A DNA stretch of 64,000 nt from Haemophilus haemolyticus M19501 (GTDB lineage: Bacteria > Pseudomonadota > Gammaproteobacteria > Enterobacterales > Pasteurellaceae). Under the pieces are notes generated by a model. It ran no database searches and was not told the origin of the DNA. It saw only the letters and a list, made by a program, of their open reading frames with translations. The stretch is from contig NZ_AFQO01000015.1 of the NCBI RefSeq assembly GCF_000222025.1, positions 62,001-126,000 on the forward strand, in the 5' to 3' direction. Made by a program: the position numbers and the translations under genes. Positions 30,060 to 39,650 of the stretch are shown piece by piece; position 1 is the stretch's first letter; every line of letters begins with the position of its first letter.

Positions 30060-30937
30060 TGCACGGTTATCTATTTGGCATACTATCCGCTATATTTTGG
30101 GCATTATCTGGACTGTTGTATAATGAATTGCCATTAAGTGAATATACTGCGTTAGGGAAAGTAATTTCATTGCTTTTTTTAATTGATTTTTGCTCGTTAT
30201 TAGTTATCGGCATCACATTATGGCGAAAAAGTGCGGTAGATTTTCAAGGCGTTTTTTGGCGACCTGCGTTATCTGGCGTATTAGGTGGACCAATAGGAAT
30301 GTCTGCCTATTTATTAAGCATTCATTATTTAACAATCTATTATGCTGCACCGCTTTCATCTCTCTTTCCTGTTTTCGCTGCGTTAATGTCTTATTGGATT
30401 CTAAAAGAAAAAATTACCAAAACAGCCCAATTCGGATTCGCCTTGGCTATTATTTCTTCTTCGTTGCTTGCTATTGAAGTAGGACAAGAAATAACCTTTA
30501 ATACTATCGGTTTTATTTTTTTAATAATTTGTATATTAGGGTGGTCATCTGAAATAGTGATATCCTCCTATACAATGCGTTCTCTCTCTGGACTTCAAGT
30601 GTATTTTTTAAGGCTATGTGGTTCAACTATTGGTTATTTATTGATTCTATTTATTCTTTCCTTGAAAGATTTCTCACTAGATATACTTAGTTTTAATTAT
30701 ATACAAATTTCTGGTGTAATAATCTTTGGGGCATTATCTTACTGCTGCTATTACCAAGCGATTTATCTGTTAAAACCAATCAAAGCAATGGCATTAAATA
30801 TCACATATTCTGTATGGGCAATTGGACTTGGTTATCTGCTCTATAAACAGCCAATTAAGCCCATTACCTTACTACTCACCTTATTATTAAGTGCAGGAGT
30901 GATCGTTACACTTTATTACAAAGGGGAACAAAAATGA
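30059..30937 (+). CDS. licB: Choline permease LicB
   Basis: The 292-residue DMT-superfamily membrane protein has about ten hydrophobic segments and supplies choline from host material. I chose the ATG at 30059, which overlaps the licA TGA (TGATG); the GTG at 30056 is the longer option. Typical features are the starting YLFGILSAIFWALSGLLYN and the PLSSLFPVFAALMSYWILKE segment of an EamA domain. It is translationally coupled in the lic1 operon. Confidence 0.94.
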
Positions 30938-31635
30938 ATGCGATTATTTTAGCTGCAGGATTAGGCAGTCGTTTTAAAGACATCACACAAAGCACACATA
31001 AATCATTGTTAGATATTCACGGCACACCTAACTTAGAACGGACACTGGCGTTTTTACAGCAAGCGAATATTGATAAAATTGTCATTATTACTGGGCATTT
31101 GCACGAACAATTCGAGTATCTAAAGAAAAAATATGACTGCACCTTGATTTACAACGAAAAATATCGCGAATATAACAGCATTTATTCCTTTTCTCTGGCG
31201 CAAGACTTCTTTAATGATTGTTATGTTATTGATGCGGATGTAGTGCTTAATCGTAATATTTTTCTAACGAAACCATCACACAGCAAATATTTCACAGTTA
31301 TTCGTTCGAACACTCATAATGAATGGCTACCGATTTTAAATAACAATGGGCAAGTAATGCGTATTGAGATTGGATCATTAAACCAGCCTAGCTTGTCAGG
31401 GGTATCTTATTGGACAACTCGGGATTGCAATATCATTCTAGCTTTGCTCAAAGAATACACAAGTGAAGTGCGGTTAAAAAATCCAAAACTTTATTGGGAT
31501 ACCATTCCGATGGAATATATAGAGAAATTGAATATCTATACGGAACAACTTAACAGTGATGATATATTTGAAATGGATAACCTTGATGACTATCACCACA
31601 TTTTACAAAAATTGACACCAAACAAGGAAAAATAA
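30934..31635 (+). CDS. licC: CTP:phosphocholine cytidylyltransferase LicC
   Basis: The 233-residue nucleotidyltransferase makes CDP-choline. The N-terminal NAIILAAGLGSRFKD is the nucleotide-binding signature, and DADVVLNRN (about 103-111) is the metal-binding region. It overlaps the licB stop by four bases and its own TAA overlaps the licD ATG (TAATG). Confidence 0.95.
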   Translation: MNAIILAAGLGSRFKDITQSTHKSLLDIHGTPNLERTLAFLQQANIDKIVIITGHLHEQFEYLKKKYDCTLIYNEKYREYNSIYSFSLAQDFFNDCYVIDADVVLNRNIFLTKPSHSKYFTVIRSNTHNEWLPILNNNGQVMRIEIGSLNQPSLSGVSYWTTRDCNIILALLKEYTSEVRLKNPKLYWDTIPMEYIEKLNIYTEQLNSDDIFEMDNLDDYHHILQKLTPNKEK

Positions 31636-32441
31636 TGAAAAAATTAACGCTCAGAGAACAACAACTCGTTTGTCTCAATATATTAGATTATTTCCACGCA
31701 TTATGTGAGCGACACCAAATTCACTATTCTCTTGGTGGTGGAACATTAATCGGTGCAATACGCCACAAAGGCTTTATCCCTTGGGATGATGACATTGATG
31801 TTTATATGCACCGTGATGAATATCAAAGGTTCGTTGATGTTTGGTTTCAAGAAACTCACGAATACTACAATATAGAAACGGCGGAAGATATACTTGCTCA
31901 AAAGACTGGAGAAATGGCAAAAATCTTTGATTGTCGTACTCAAATAACCGAAATTGCTGGAAAAAAAAGTGCAATGTTTATAGATATATTCATCTATGAT
32001 GGGGTGCCAAATGATCCAAAGATCATCTGCTCTTTTATGAAAAAATATAGAAGAACTCATCGTCGTTTCTATTCTTGCAAGAAAAGATGGTTAAGAGAAA
32101 AAGAAAATACCTTATGGAAAGCAATACTTAATAAATTGAGCCATTTAATATTTTCCAAAATGCAAAAAAATCTAGAGCAATTTCAAATAACATATCCAAT
32201 AAAACAATGCGATTATATTGGTCTTGTATTATCTGATTATGACGATTGCGGAGGATGGCAAAAATCTTATATGCCGAAGGAATATTTTAACCATGTTATT
32301 TATAAAGAATTTGAAGGACGACAATTTCAAGTAATGAATGGATATCACGAACACTTAACACAATATTATGGAGATTATATGAAGCTTCCACCAGAAGAAG
32401 ACCAAAAGCCACATCATATTCAAGAAGCGTATATTTTGTAA
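31635..32441 (+). CDS. licD: Phosphorylcholine transferase LicD
   Basis: LicD transfers phosphorylcholine from CDP-choline to an LOS sugar. The 268-residue protein carries the LicD/fukutin-family motif LGGGTLIGAIRHKGFIPWDD (residues about 34-53), followed by DIDVYM. Different licD alleles place phosphorylcholine on different LOS positions; which allele this is cannot be told by eye. It is the last gene of lic1 and ends at a strong terminator. Confidence 0.95.
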   Translation: MKKLTLREQQLVCLNILDYFHALCERHQIHYSLGGGTLIGAIRHKGFIPWDDDIDVYMHRDEYQRFVDVWFQETHEYYNIETAEDILAQKTGEMAKIFDCRTQITEIAGKKSAMFIDIFIYDGVPNDPKIICSFMKKYRRTHRRFYSCKKRWLREKENTLWKAILNKLSHLIFSKMQKNLEQFQITYPIKQCDYIGLVLSDYDDCGGWQKSYMPKEYFNHVIYKEFEGRQFQVMNGYHEHLTQYYGDYMKLPPEEDQKPHHIQEAYIL

Positions 32442-32444
32442 GCG

Positions 32445-32470
32445 AAAGGGCAGATTTAATTCTGCCCTTT
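32445..32470. terminator. Bidirectional terminator between licD and sppA
   Basis: AAAGGGCAGA/TCTGCCCTTT 10-bp stem, six-base loop, with T-rich flank on the plus side. It ends the lic1 operon and the convergent sppA. Confidence 0.85.
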
Positions 32471-32478
32471 TTCAATTA

Positions 32479-34326
32479 TTACTTCACTTTTCCACAATTC
32501 AAACAATACAAATATTGACCTTTAGGATCATTAAATTTAGTTAATACATTCAATTCTTTTTGTAATTTTTGAATTGGAGCTGGCAAACCTAGCCATTTAA
32601 CTAATTGCTGTTGCGTACCTTTTTTAGTATCGCGCAATAAGGTGCTAATTAAACTAACGTTATCATCTGTAAACCATTCCACGCTAAAATCTTGTACGGC
32701 AGTATCTTGGCGTTGATTCACTAATTGCTCTGCTTTATTGACCGCTTCATTAAAAAAACCTATCTCATCCACTAAACCATTTTGGAATGCATCACTGCCT
32801 AACCAAACCTGACCTAGAGCCAGTTTATCTACTTGTGTTTTAGAAAGCTGACGACCTTTGCTAACAATTTCTAAAAATCTGTCATAACCGTGCTCAATTT
32901 CTGTTTGATAAATATCTTGCACGGGTTTTGCTAATGGAGAAAACGCAGATGTCTTAGCTAATTCAGTGGTTGAAACACCATCTGCATGCACGCCTATTTT
33001 CTTAATACTATTTTCGAAAGTCGGGAACATCGCGAAAATACCGATAGAGCCTGTAATAGTGTTTGCATCGGCAATAATATAATCTGCAGTAGATGAAATC
33101 CAATAACCGCCTGATGCTGCCATTGCCCCCATAGAAACAATCACAGGCTTTCCAATTTTCTGTAAATTTTCCGTTTCTTGTCGGATAATTTCTGAAGCAA
33201 AAGCACTACCGCCAGGTGAATTAACGCGTAGAATCACGGCTTTCACAGAATTGTCATCATGGGCTTTACGAAGAATTCGTGCAATGGTATCACCACCTGC
33301 ATTTTCATCATCACTTTCACCATCGATAATTGTTCCTTCAACATTCACGACTGCAATTTTATTCGGTACATTGTAATGTTCTAAACGATCAGGCAGTTGA
33401 GTCAAATAATCATCAAGTTCAATCAGATTCGCTTTCCCGTCACTCCCTTTACCAAAAAGTGCGGCTAGTTTTTTATCTAAATCCAAACGAGTTACAACAT
33501 CAGTTACTAATCCACGTTGTTGGACATAAGCGGTACTATTGCCTTTTAACGCTTTAAGATCCGATAAATATTGTTTCGTATTCGGCAAAACGTTATCTTT
33601 CTTAATCTTGCGATTTTCACTGACGGATAAAACATAATTATTCCACATTTCACCTAACCAACGCTGCATATTTGCTTTTGCCTCAGCTGACATATCGTTG
33701 CGTAAAAATGGTTCAACTGCTGATTTATACGTTCCTACGCGGAAAATATGTGGTGTAACGGCTAATTTGTCTAGCATCTCTTTAAAATACAAATTCTCTT
33801 GCGATAAACCGTGAATATCCACGCTTCCAATTGAATTTAAATAAATTTCATCAGCAAAGCTCGCTAAATAATATTGTCCTTGTGAATAATTATCTGCATA
33901 GGCGATCACTGGTTTCCCTGCATCTTTAAAGTGACTGATAGCACCACCAATAAAATCTAATGCGGGTAAATCTGCCCCTTCAAAATAATTAAGATCGAGC
34001 ACTAATCCTTTAATTTTAGGATCATCTTCCGCTTGTTGAATGGCAAATACCACATCAAACGTCGAAATTTTTCGAGGGACGTGCTCGCCATTCAATTCGC
34101 TTAGCGCATCTTGCCAACGAAGTGTTTCATCTCGGTTGTCCGCTAGATAGCCATCTAAATTCAGTAATAACGCGCCTTCCCCTGTTAATGTTGTAGATTT
34201 TTTTCCACCGCTTGAAAAGCTAATAATCGCCACTAGCAATAGTACAAAGCCTAAAAACACAACATTCATCACAAGATCACGAATAAAACATAGCGCTTTC
34301 CAACATAATTTTAATACTCGAAACAT
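32479..34326 (-). CDS. sppA: Signal peptide peptidase SppA, 67K type
   Basis: This 615-residue inner-membrane serine protease digests cleaved signal peptides. An N-terminal membrane anchor lies at about 16-38. It has two tandem S49 domains: the catalytic lysine is in RVGTYKSAVEPF in the first half and the catalytic serine in SMGAMAASGGYWISS in the second. Odd feature: the C-terminus ends in a short cysteine-containing tail (LYCLNCGKVK). It is convergent with licD and divergent from the nitroreductase gene. Confidence 0.94.
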   Translation of the reverse strand: MFRVLKLCWKALCFIRDLVMNVVFLGFVLLLVAIISFSSGGKKSTTLTGEGALLLNLDGYLADNRDETLRWQDALSELNGEHVPRKISTFDVVFAIQQAEDDPKIKGLVLDLNYFEGADLPALDFIGGAISHFKDAGKPVIAYADNYSQGQYYLASFADEIYLNSIGSVDIHGLSQENLYFKEMLDKLAVTPHIFRVGTYKSAVEPFLRNDMSAEAKANMQRWLGEMWNNYVLSVSENRKIKKDNVLPNTKQYLSDLKALKGNSTAYVQQRGLVTDVVTRLDLDKKLAALFGKGSDGKANLIELDDYLTQLPDRLEHYNVPNKIAVVNVEGTIIDGESDDENAGGDTIARILRKAHDDNSVKAVILRVNSPGGSAFASEIIRQETENLQKIGKPVIVSMGAMAASGGYWISSTADYIIADANTITGSIGIFAMFPTFENSIKKIGVHADGVSTTELAKTSAFSPLAKPVQDIYQTEIEHGYDRFLEIVSKGRQLSKTQVDKLALGQVWLGSDAFQNGLVDEIGFFNEAVNKAEQLVNQRQDTAVQDFSVEWFTDDNVSLISTLLRDTKKGTQQQLVKWLGLPAPIQKLQKELNVLTKFNDPKGQYLYCLNCGKVK

Positions 34327-34423
34327 ACAAATTACCTTTAAAAAATTTGCGCTAGAGTATCACAAAGCCTTGTCAAAAACTATGCTATAATCCACCGCAC
34401 TTTTATTCATCGGGAATAATAAA

Positions 34424-34978
34424 ATGGACGCGTTAACTCTTTTAACAACAAGAAAATCAAACAAAAAATTGACCGCACCTGCGCCTAATACAGAACAATT
34501 TAAACTTATTCTCCAAGCAGCAATGCACGCACCAGATCATGGAAAATTACATCCTTATCATTTTGTTGTAATGGAAAATGATGGATTAAATAAATTGGAA
34601 ACGCTACTTAAAGCAGCCGTTGTGGAATTTGATTTGGGTGAAGAAAAATTAAAGAAAGCTGAAAATTTAGCACATCGAGCACCTATGGTCATTGCTGTCG
34701 TAGCAAAGATCGACCCAACTATCGCTAAAGTACCTGGATGGGAACAAATGTTGAGTGCAGGCTGTGCAACTTATGGATTACAACTGGCTGCACAAGCGCA
34801 AGGATTTGATAATGTTTGGATTTCAGGGAAATGGGTTAATGGCACTGCATTACGAGAAGCTTTCGGATGCTGTGAACAAGATCGTGTGATTGCGTTAGTC
34901 ATGATTGGCACAGGCATGGAAAAAGCCGAACGTGAATGCCGTGTTATCGATACAAAAGATTTTGTAACCTATCTATAA
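34424..34978 (+). CDS. YdjA-like nitroreductase family protein
   Basis: The 184-residue FMN-dependent oxidoreductase starts MDALTLLTTRKSNKKLTAPA, and the APDHGKLHPYHFVVMEN segment (about 37-53) matches E. coli YdjA in form and length. LQLAAQAQGFDNVWISGKW is the flavin-binding stretch. The physiological substrate of this minimal nitroreductase class is unknown. An uptake sequence lies just upstream of the start. Confidence 0.85.
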   Translation: MDALTLLTTRKSNKKLTAPAPNTEQFKLILQAAMHAPDHGKLHPYHFVVMENDGLNKLETLLKAAVVEFDLGEEKLKKAENLAHRAPMVIAVVAKIDPTIAKVPGWEQMLSAGCATYGLQLAAQAQGFDNVWISGKWVNGTALREAFGCCEQDRVIALVMIGTGMEKAERECRVIDTKDFVTYL

Positions 34979-34988
34979 AATATTTCTT

Positions 34989-35014
34989 GCTTTCCTCAAG
35001 ACTTAGAGGAAAGC
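34989..35014. terminator. Hairpin between nitroreductase and ycdY-like genes
   Basis: GCTTTCCTC/GAGGAAAGC 9-bp stem, 8-base loop, between two convergent stop codons. T-tracts are weak on both sides. Confidence 0.6.
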
Positions 35015-35025
35015 AAAATATTGCA

Positions 35026-35580
35026 CTACTCTTCTTCCAATTCATCCGCCATCGCCGCCAATATTTCTCGTGTAAGAAGGGCTAATACACGATAAAAAGG
35101 CAAAGTTGCTTGAGTTTCTACTTGAGTTAAAAACTTCGCTGCACAAGGCAATAAAAAGGTTTCAAAGAATTCTTGTTGAGCCACTAAAGAATCCGAATTA
35201 TCTTCAAGCCAAGAGGCTGTGAGCAATAATAAAGCAAAATGATCCGCACTTTCCACCTCTGGCATATTGCGTACAAGGCGAAAATTCATAAATTCTTCAA
35301 CATCAATGTCATAAGCTGAAATAGCAGTCATAACTTTACCATTGGTACCAAATAATTTTTGATACTCTTGGTTCAATAAATCGAGATCAATTTTAACTTG
35401 TAAGCTATTCAGCGCTAATTCACTTTCTTTATCAGTATCTAACGCCCAAACTTGACTCAAACCTTTTTGCTGTAACCAAACAAACGCGCCTGCAAGTACT
35501 TCATCAATAGGAGAACGATAAAAAAGATTACCGAATAATCGACTAATTAATGAAAAATTATTAATTTGTTTTTCAGACAT
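35026..35580 (-). CDS. YcdY-like TorD/DmsD-family chaperone
   Basis: The 184-residue all-alpha protein resembles E. coli YcdY. Both start with a SxxSRxxGxLFYRxP-type segment, contain ADHFALLLLTASWLEDNSD (about 116-134), and end LTREILAAMADELEEE. The family (redox enzyme maturation proteins) assists molybdoenzymes or, for YcdY, the phosphatase YcdX. Its partner here is not evident. The ATG overlaps the stop of the upstream oxidoreductase gene by one base, so the two are co-translated. Confidence 0.75.
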   Translation of the reverse strand: MSEKQINNFSLISRLFGNLFYRSPIDEVLAGAFVWLQQKGLSQVWALDTDKESELALNSLQVKIDLDLLNQEYQKLFGTNGKVMTAISAYDIDVEEFMNFRLVRNMPEVESADHFALLLLTASWLEDNSDSLVAQQEFFETFLLPCAAKFLTQVETQATLPFYRVLALLTREILAAMADELEEE

Positions 35581-36188
35581 TACGCTTTTTCCTTTAAAAG
35601 TGCGGTCAATTTTTCTTTTGTTTTTTGAGCGGCAAGTTCAATCATTGCTTTGCGCGCCTCATCATCAATTAAATGAATATCACCGAATAATTCAAACTCA
35701 ACATTTTCAATGCCACAGTAATTAAACAATCCATTAATTAAACAATGATTGAGGGACTTATCCACACCAAATTCTTTATATTTATCAACATTACTGCCAA
35801 TCGTAATAAATTGCTGCATTTGCTTATTTTTGAGCAATCCCACTGATTCGCCGTTTTCCGTTTTATAGGCAAAGCCATGGCTTAATACGCGATCTAAATA
35901 GCCTTTCAAAATTGCTGGAAATCCCATCCACCAAAGAGGATAAACCAACGTAATAAAATCCGCTTGAAGAATAAAATCATGCTCTTGCTGAATATCTGCT
36001 GGAATAATACCTTTGTTAGCATTCTGCAATTCTTCATGAGATAAAATTGGATTGAAATTCATTTCATAAAGATCACGAAAAAATACATTTACACCATTTT
36101 CTTGACTAACTTGCTCAATGCGATTGGCAATCGCTCGCCCAAAACTACGCACAGAATTAGGGTGAGCAAAAATAATTAAGTGGTTCAT
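35580..36188 (-). CDS. NAD(P)H-dependent oxidoreductase, flavodoxin-2 fold (KefF/NQO-like)
   Basis: The 202-residue flavoprotein has an N-terminal IIFAHPNSVRSFGRAIA FMN-binding loop and the characteristic FITLVYPLWWMGFPAILKGY segment (about 78-97) followed by LDRVLSHGFAY. Such enzymes reduce quinones with two electrons. It is upstream of and overlaps the YcdY-like gene. The exact substrate cannot be told. Confidence 0.85.
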   Translation of the reverse strand: MNHLIIFAHPNSVRSFGRAIANRIEQVSQENGVNVFFRDLYEMNFNPILSHEELQNANKGIIPADIQQEHDFILQADFITLVYPLWWMGFPAILKGYLDRVLSHGFAYKTENGESVGLLKNKQMQQFITIGSNVDKYKEFGVDKSLNHCLINGLFNYCGIENVEFELFGDIHLIDDEARKAMIELAAQKTKEKLTALLKEKA

Positions 36189-36267
36189 TTTTCTTACCTA
36201 TTTGTAGGGAAATAAAACGTGGCAGAAGTCTATCAAAATAGACCGCACTTTGCATATAAAATCACAT

Positions 36268-36290
36268 AAAAAAAGCGGGCATAGCCCGCT
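36268..36290 (-). terminator. Terminator of sstT
   Basis: AGCGGGC/GCCCGCT stem with an ATA loop; on the minus strand it is followed by a run of seven T. It lies at the end of sstT. Confidence 0.85.
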
Positions 36291-36308
36291 CTCTTATTTG
36301 CATCATAA

Positions 36309-37553
36309 TTATGCTGCGTTTTTACGTTCTTCTTCCATACATACTGCCGCAGTAAATAATACGTCAGTTGATGAGTTTAATGCCGTTTCAGTTGAGTCTT
36401 GTAAAATACCGATTATGAAACCAACACCGATCATTTGTGCTGCTACATCATCTGAAATACCAAATAAGCTACATGCTAATGGGATTAATAATAATGAACC
36501 ACCTGCCACACCAGATGCACCGCAAGCACAAAGAGAAGCCACGATACTTAATAAAATCGCACTAACAAAAGAGACTTCCACACCTAATGTATGTACTGCC
36601 GCTAACGTTAAAATTGTGATCGTGATTGCAGCACCCGCCATATTGATGTTAGCGCCCAATGGAATAGAAACAGAATAAGTTTCTTCATCAAGGTTTAAGC
36701 GTTTTGCTAATTCAATATTCACAGGAATATTTGCCGCAGAACTACGTGTAAAGAATGCGGTTACACCACTTTCGCGTACACAAGTCCATACTAATGGGTA
36801 CGGATTACGACGAATTTTCCAATAAACTAATGCTGGGTTAATAACAAAAGCAGTAAATAACATTGTACCGATTAATACTGTAAGTAATTGCACATACCCC
36901 CCTAATGCGACTAATCCTTTATCAGATAAGGTTTCAGCCACTAAACCGAATACACCAAATGGCGCAAAAGAAATAATGACGTGAACAATTTTTGATACGC
37001 CTTCAGCGAAATCAGATAATACGTTCTTAGTTGCATCAGATGCATGACGTAACGCCAAACCTAAACCGATAGACCATGCTAATACACCAATAAAGTTTGC
37101 TTTGAAAATCGCATTTAATGGATTGTCTACCACATTTAAAATAAGGGTAAATAAAACTTGCCCAACAGCTTGCGGCGCTGAACTTGCATCTTCTTTGGTT
37201 GCAAGAACCACTTCCGTTGGGAATACGAAACCAGCAATAACAGCAACAAATGCAGCTAGGAATGTGCCTAAAAGGTAAAGCACAATGATTTCTTTCATAT
37301 TGCTTTTCGTACCAATCTTACGGTTTGCAAGCGCAGCCATAACAAGGAAGAAAATCAAAATTGGCGCAACAGCACGCAATGCTTTAACAAAGATGGTACC
37401 TAAAACGCCTACTTTTTCCGCAATATTAAAACCCAAAGCACCTTCAAGTGCAGGTCCAACAAGTGCAATAATGATCCCTAGAACTAAACCAGTTGCAATT
37501 CTTTTTACTAAATTGCCCTGGAATAACAGACGAAATAAACGAGATGTGTTCAT
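36309..37553 (-). CDS. sstT: Serine/threonine:Na+ symporter SstT
   Basis: The 414-residue member of the dicarboxylate/amino acid:cation symporter family has eight-plus membrane helices and two hairpins. Key segments are [19 protein letters not shown] (the serine-rich hairpin, about 270-288) and [16 protein letters not shown] (the NMxG-type motif, about 303-318). It imports serine and threonine. Divergent from the UmuD-fold gene. Confidence 0.93.
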   Translation of the reverse strand: MNTSRLFRLLFQGNLVKRIATGLVLGIIIALVGPALEGALGFNIAEKVGVLGTIFVKALRAVAPILIFFLVMAALANRKIGTKSNMKEIIVLYLLGTFLAAFVAVIAGFVFPTEVVLATKEDASSAPQAVGQVLFTLILNVVDNPLNAIFKANFIGVLAWSIGLGLALRHASDATKNVLSDFAEGVSKIVHVIISFAPFGVFGLVAETLSDKGLVALGGYVQLLTVLIGTMLFTAFVINPALVYWKIRRNPYPLVWTCVRESGVTAFFTRSSAANIPVNIELAKRLNLDEETYSVSIPLGANINMAGAAITITILTLAAVHTLGVEVSFVSAILLSIVASLCACGASGVAGGSLLLIPLACSLFGISDDVAAQMIGVGFIIGILQDSTETALNSSTDVLFTAAVCMEEERKNAA

Positions 37554-37746
37554 ACTTTTATCTTTCTTTTTAATAAATTTAACTTCAGATTGTTACCAAT
37601 CCACCTACAAGGGAATTAAAGATAGCGTAAATTCTTATCGAAAGAAAATATTTTTTGTTATTTTTTATCCAATAAGTGAACTTTTTTCTAAATTTGTTAG
37701 ATATTTTCTAAAAACATACTTATAAAAAAATTTTTTATTTAACCTA

Positions 37747-37776
37747 TTGACACCCTGTATGAAACACCAGTAGAAT
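37747..37776 (+). promoter_or_regulatory. Promoter with an embedded LexA/SOS-like box
   Basis: A TTGACA -35 (37747-37752) and a TAGAAT -10 (37771-37776) are 18 bp apart. The spacer holds CTGTATGAAACACCAG (37755-37770), which fits the LexA pattern CTG-N10-CAG. The position would block RNA polymerase. It lies 65 bp upstream of the UmuD-fold gene. Confidence 0.72.
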
Positions 37777-37840
37777 TTAACTGTACAAAAAAACAAGGTA
37801 AAAGGTTATTTATCCATATTATTTAACAGGAGATAAGAGA

Positions 37841-38281
37841 ATGAACAACCAAACTTTGACTGCGCAATATGAAATGGATTTTTCTTATAATCCACTCCCT
37901 TTTTTCAGTGATATGGATGACAGCCTTAAATTCAATAAAAAACTAGACTTAAATCTTTATTGCATTAAACGTCCAAAGCAAACCTGTTTTATTCATGTAA
38001 CCAATCCAAATATGTTAGCTTGGGGAATTGAAACTGGAGATATGCTAGTCGTTGAAAAAAATGACGAGCTTTATTCAGGTGATCTTGTTGTGCTAGAAGA
38101 AAATAATGAATTTCATGTCTATGAATTTATGGCGCATAGCGGCAATTACCTTTTCATGGCATTGGATTCCACTACACCAAATATAAATACCAAAGATTGG
38201 TCAAATTTACCTATTGTCGGCACCGTAACCAATACGATTCATCAAATGAAACGTCGCGATAAAATGAAATGGGCAGCGTAG
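37841..38281 (+). CDS. UmuD/LexA-fold (S24-like) protein lacking the catalytic Ser-Lys dyad
   Basis: This 146-residue protein fits the UmuD/S24 fold: NPNMLAWGIETGDMLVVEKN (55-74) aligns with the UmuD SGDSM...GDLLIV segment, then SGDLVVLEENNEFHVYEF. The nucleophilic serine position is Asn57 and the general-base lysine position (VKK in UmuD) is Tyr94, so it should not self-cleave. AGGAGA precedes the ATG. It sits behind a LexA-like box, suggesting SOS induction. No umuC follows; aroG is convergent. Function is unknown; it may act as a UmuD' analogue or a repressor-interaction protein. Confidence 0.75.
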   Translation: MNNQTLTAQYEMDFSYNPLPFFSDMDDSLKFNKKLDLNLYCIKRPKQTCFIHVTNPNMLAWGIETGDMLVVEKNDELYSGDLVVLEENNEFHVYEFMAHSGNYLFMALDSTTPNINTKDWSNLPIVGTVTNTIHQMKRRDKMKWAA

Positions 38282-38298
38282 TTAGAGGCAAATAAAAA

Positions 38299-38323
38299 AG
38301 TGCGGTGAAAATCAACCGCACTT
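38299..38323. terminator. Paired uptake sequences between the UmuD-fold gene and aroG
   Basis: AAGTGCGGT/ACCGCACTT with a 7-base loop lies between two convergent genes and probably terminates both. Confidence 0.75.
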
Positions 38324-38343
38324 GTATCTAGATTATATTTCAA

Positions 38344-39432
38344 TTAATTACTCGTCACTTTACGTCTAGCAATCACTGCATCAGAAAGTTGTTGCAATAA
38401 TCTTTCAGAATCTTCCCATCCAATGCACGCATCCGTGATACTTTGTCCATAAGTCTGTGCTTTGCCATCAACTAAATCTTGACGGCCTTCCACCAAATGA
38501 CTTTCTACCATTACACCAAAGATTTGTTTAGAACCAGATGCGATTTGATGACACACATCTTGGCAAACATCCATTTGTTTCTTATATTGTTTACAGCTAT
38601 TTGCATGGCTAAAATCAATCATGACATGAGGGATTCGGCCAGATTTCTCAATATCTGCACACACTTTTGCCACATCTTCAGCATTGAAGTTTGGTCCTTT
38701 ATCTCCGCCACGTAGAATAATATGACAATCTTCATTTCCCTTAGTTGAAACAATCGCTGAATGACCAAATTTGGTTACAGATAAGAAATAATGAGGGGAT
38801 TCTGCAGCGCCAATTGCATCTAAAGCAACTTTCACACCACCATTAGTGGCATTTTTAAATCCAACAGCACAAGATAAACCAGAAGCTAACTCACGGTGAA
38901 CTTGTGATTCAGTCGTACGTGCACCAATTGCGCCCCAGCTCATAAAATCTGCCACATACTGTGGCGTGATCATATCTAAAAATTCACCGGCAGATGGCAC
39001 ACCTAAATCATTAATATCAGAAAGTAATTTCCGTGCAATGCGTAAACCATCATTTAAACGATAAGTATCATTTAAATACGGATCGTTAATTAAACCTTTC
39101 CAGCCCACAGTTGTACGTGGTTTCTCAAAATACACACGCATAATAATTTCAAGGCTATCTTTATATTTTTCACGTAATGGTTTTAAACGGTTTGCATACT
39201 CAATTGCCGCTTTCGGATCATGAATAGAGCAAGGACCGATAATCACTAATAAACGATCATCTTTACCATGAATAATATTATGTGCCTCATGACGAGTTTG
39301 CTTCACTAATGCCGCAGCATGTTCACTAGCAGGGTATTTTTCTAATAAGGCAATGGGTGGTAACACCTGATCGACTTTTTCAATTCGCGTATCGTCGTTT
39401 GCCACGACAATTTCAATTTTCTCTTTAGCCAT
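38344..39432 (-). CDS. aroG: 3-deoxy-7-phosphoheptulonate (DAHP) synthase, AroG/F/H type
   Basis: The 362-residue class I DAHP synthase catalyses the first shikimate step from PEP and erythrose-4-phosphate. Motifs are LLVIIGPCSIHDPKAAIEYA (about 61-80), RVYFEKPRTTVGWKGLINDP (about 99-118), and the metal-binding VMIDFSHANS. The paralogue type cannot be fixed from sequence alone, but the upstream TrpR-like operator suggests tryptophan repression. It is convergent with the UmuD-fold gene. Confidence 0.93.
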   Translation of the reverse strand: MAKEKIEIVVANDDTRIEKVDQVLPPIALLEKYPASEHAAALVKQTRHEAHNIIHGKDDRLLVIIGPCSIHDPKAAIEYANRLKPLREKYKDSLEIIMRVYFEKPRTTVGWKGLINDPYLNDTYRLNDGLRIARKLLSDINDLGVPSAGEFLDMITPQYVADFMSWGAIGARTTESQVHRELASGLSCAVGFKNATNGGVKVALDAIGAAESPHYFLSVTKFGHSAIVSTKGNEDCHIILRGGDKGPNFNAEDVAKVCADIEKSGRIPHVMIDFSHANSCKQYKKQMDVCQDVCHQIASGSKQIFGVMVESHLVEGRQDLVDGKAQTYGQSITDACIGWEDSERLLQQLSDAVIARRKVTSN

Positions 39433-39495
39433 ATATCACTCTCAAACTTTCAAATGTTGTGTTTTAATTATGTAGGTAATCTACACTTATTTTTT

Positions 39496-39513
39496 GTACT
39501 AGTAAACTAGTTC
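39496..39513. promoter_or_regulatory. TrpR-like operator upstream of aroG
   Basis: GTACTAGTAAACTAGTTC is a near-palindrome that, read on the minus strand (GAACTAGTTTACTAGTAC), differs by one base from the E. coli trp operator core GAACTAGTTAACTAGTAC. It lies 64-81 bp upstream of the aroG start, at a promoter position. Confidence 0.8.
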
Positions 39514-39614
39514 GTCGTGTTTTTTTTAGAACAAAACCTACAGATTCTCTATTAAACTATCTTTGGTGCATGCTTGCAAGCCGAATAAAGTGAAATATTG
39601 AGTGAATAAAAGAC

Positions 39615-39642
39615 AAAAAAATACCGCACTTTCATGCGGTAT
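39615..39642 (-). terminator. Terminator of lolE
   Basis: ATACCGCA/TGCGGTAT stem around an uptake-sequence core; on the minus strand followed by seven T. It lies just after the lolE stop. Confidence 0.8.
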
Positions 39643-39650
39643 TCACAAAA

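Noticed and set aside
36250-36678. Plus-strand frame overlapping the sstT end
   Set aside because: It lies antisense to the conserved SstT coding region and begins in an uptake sequence; no protein family features.
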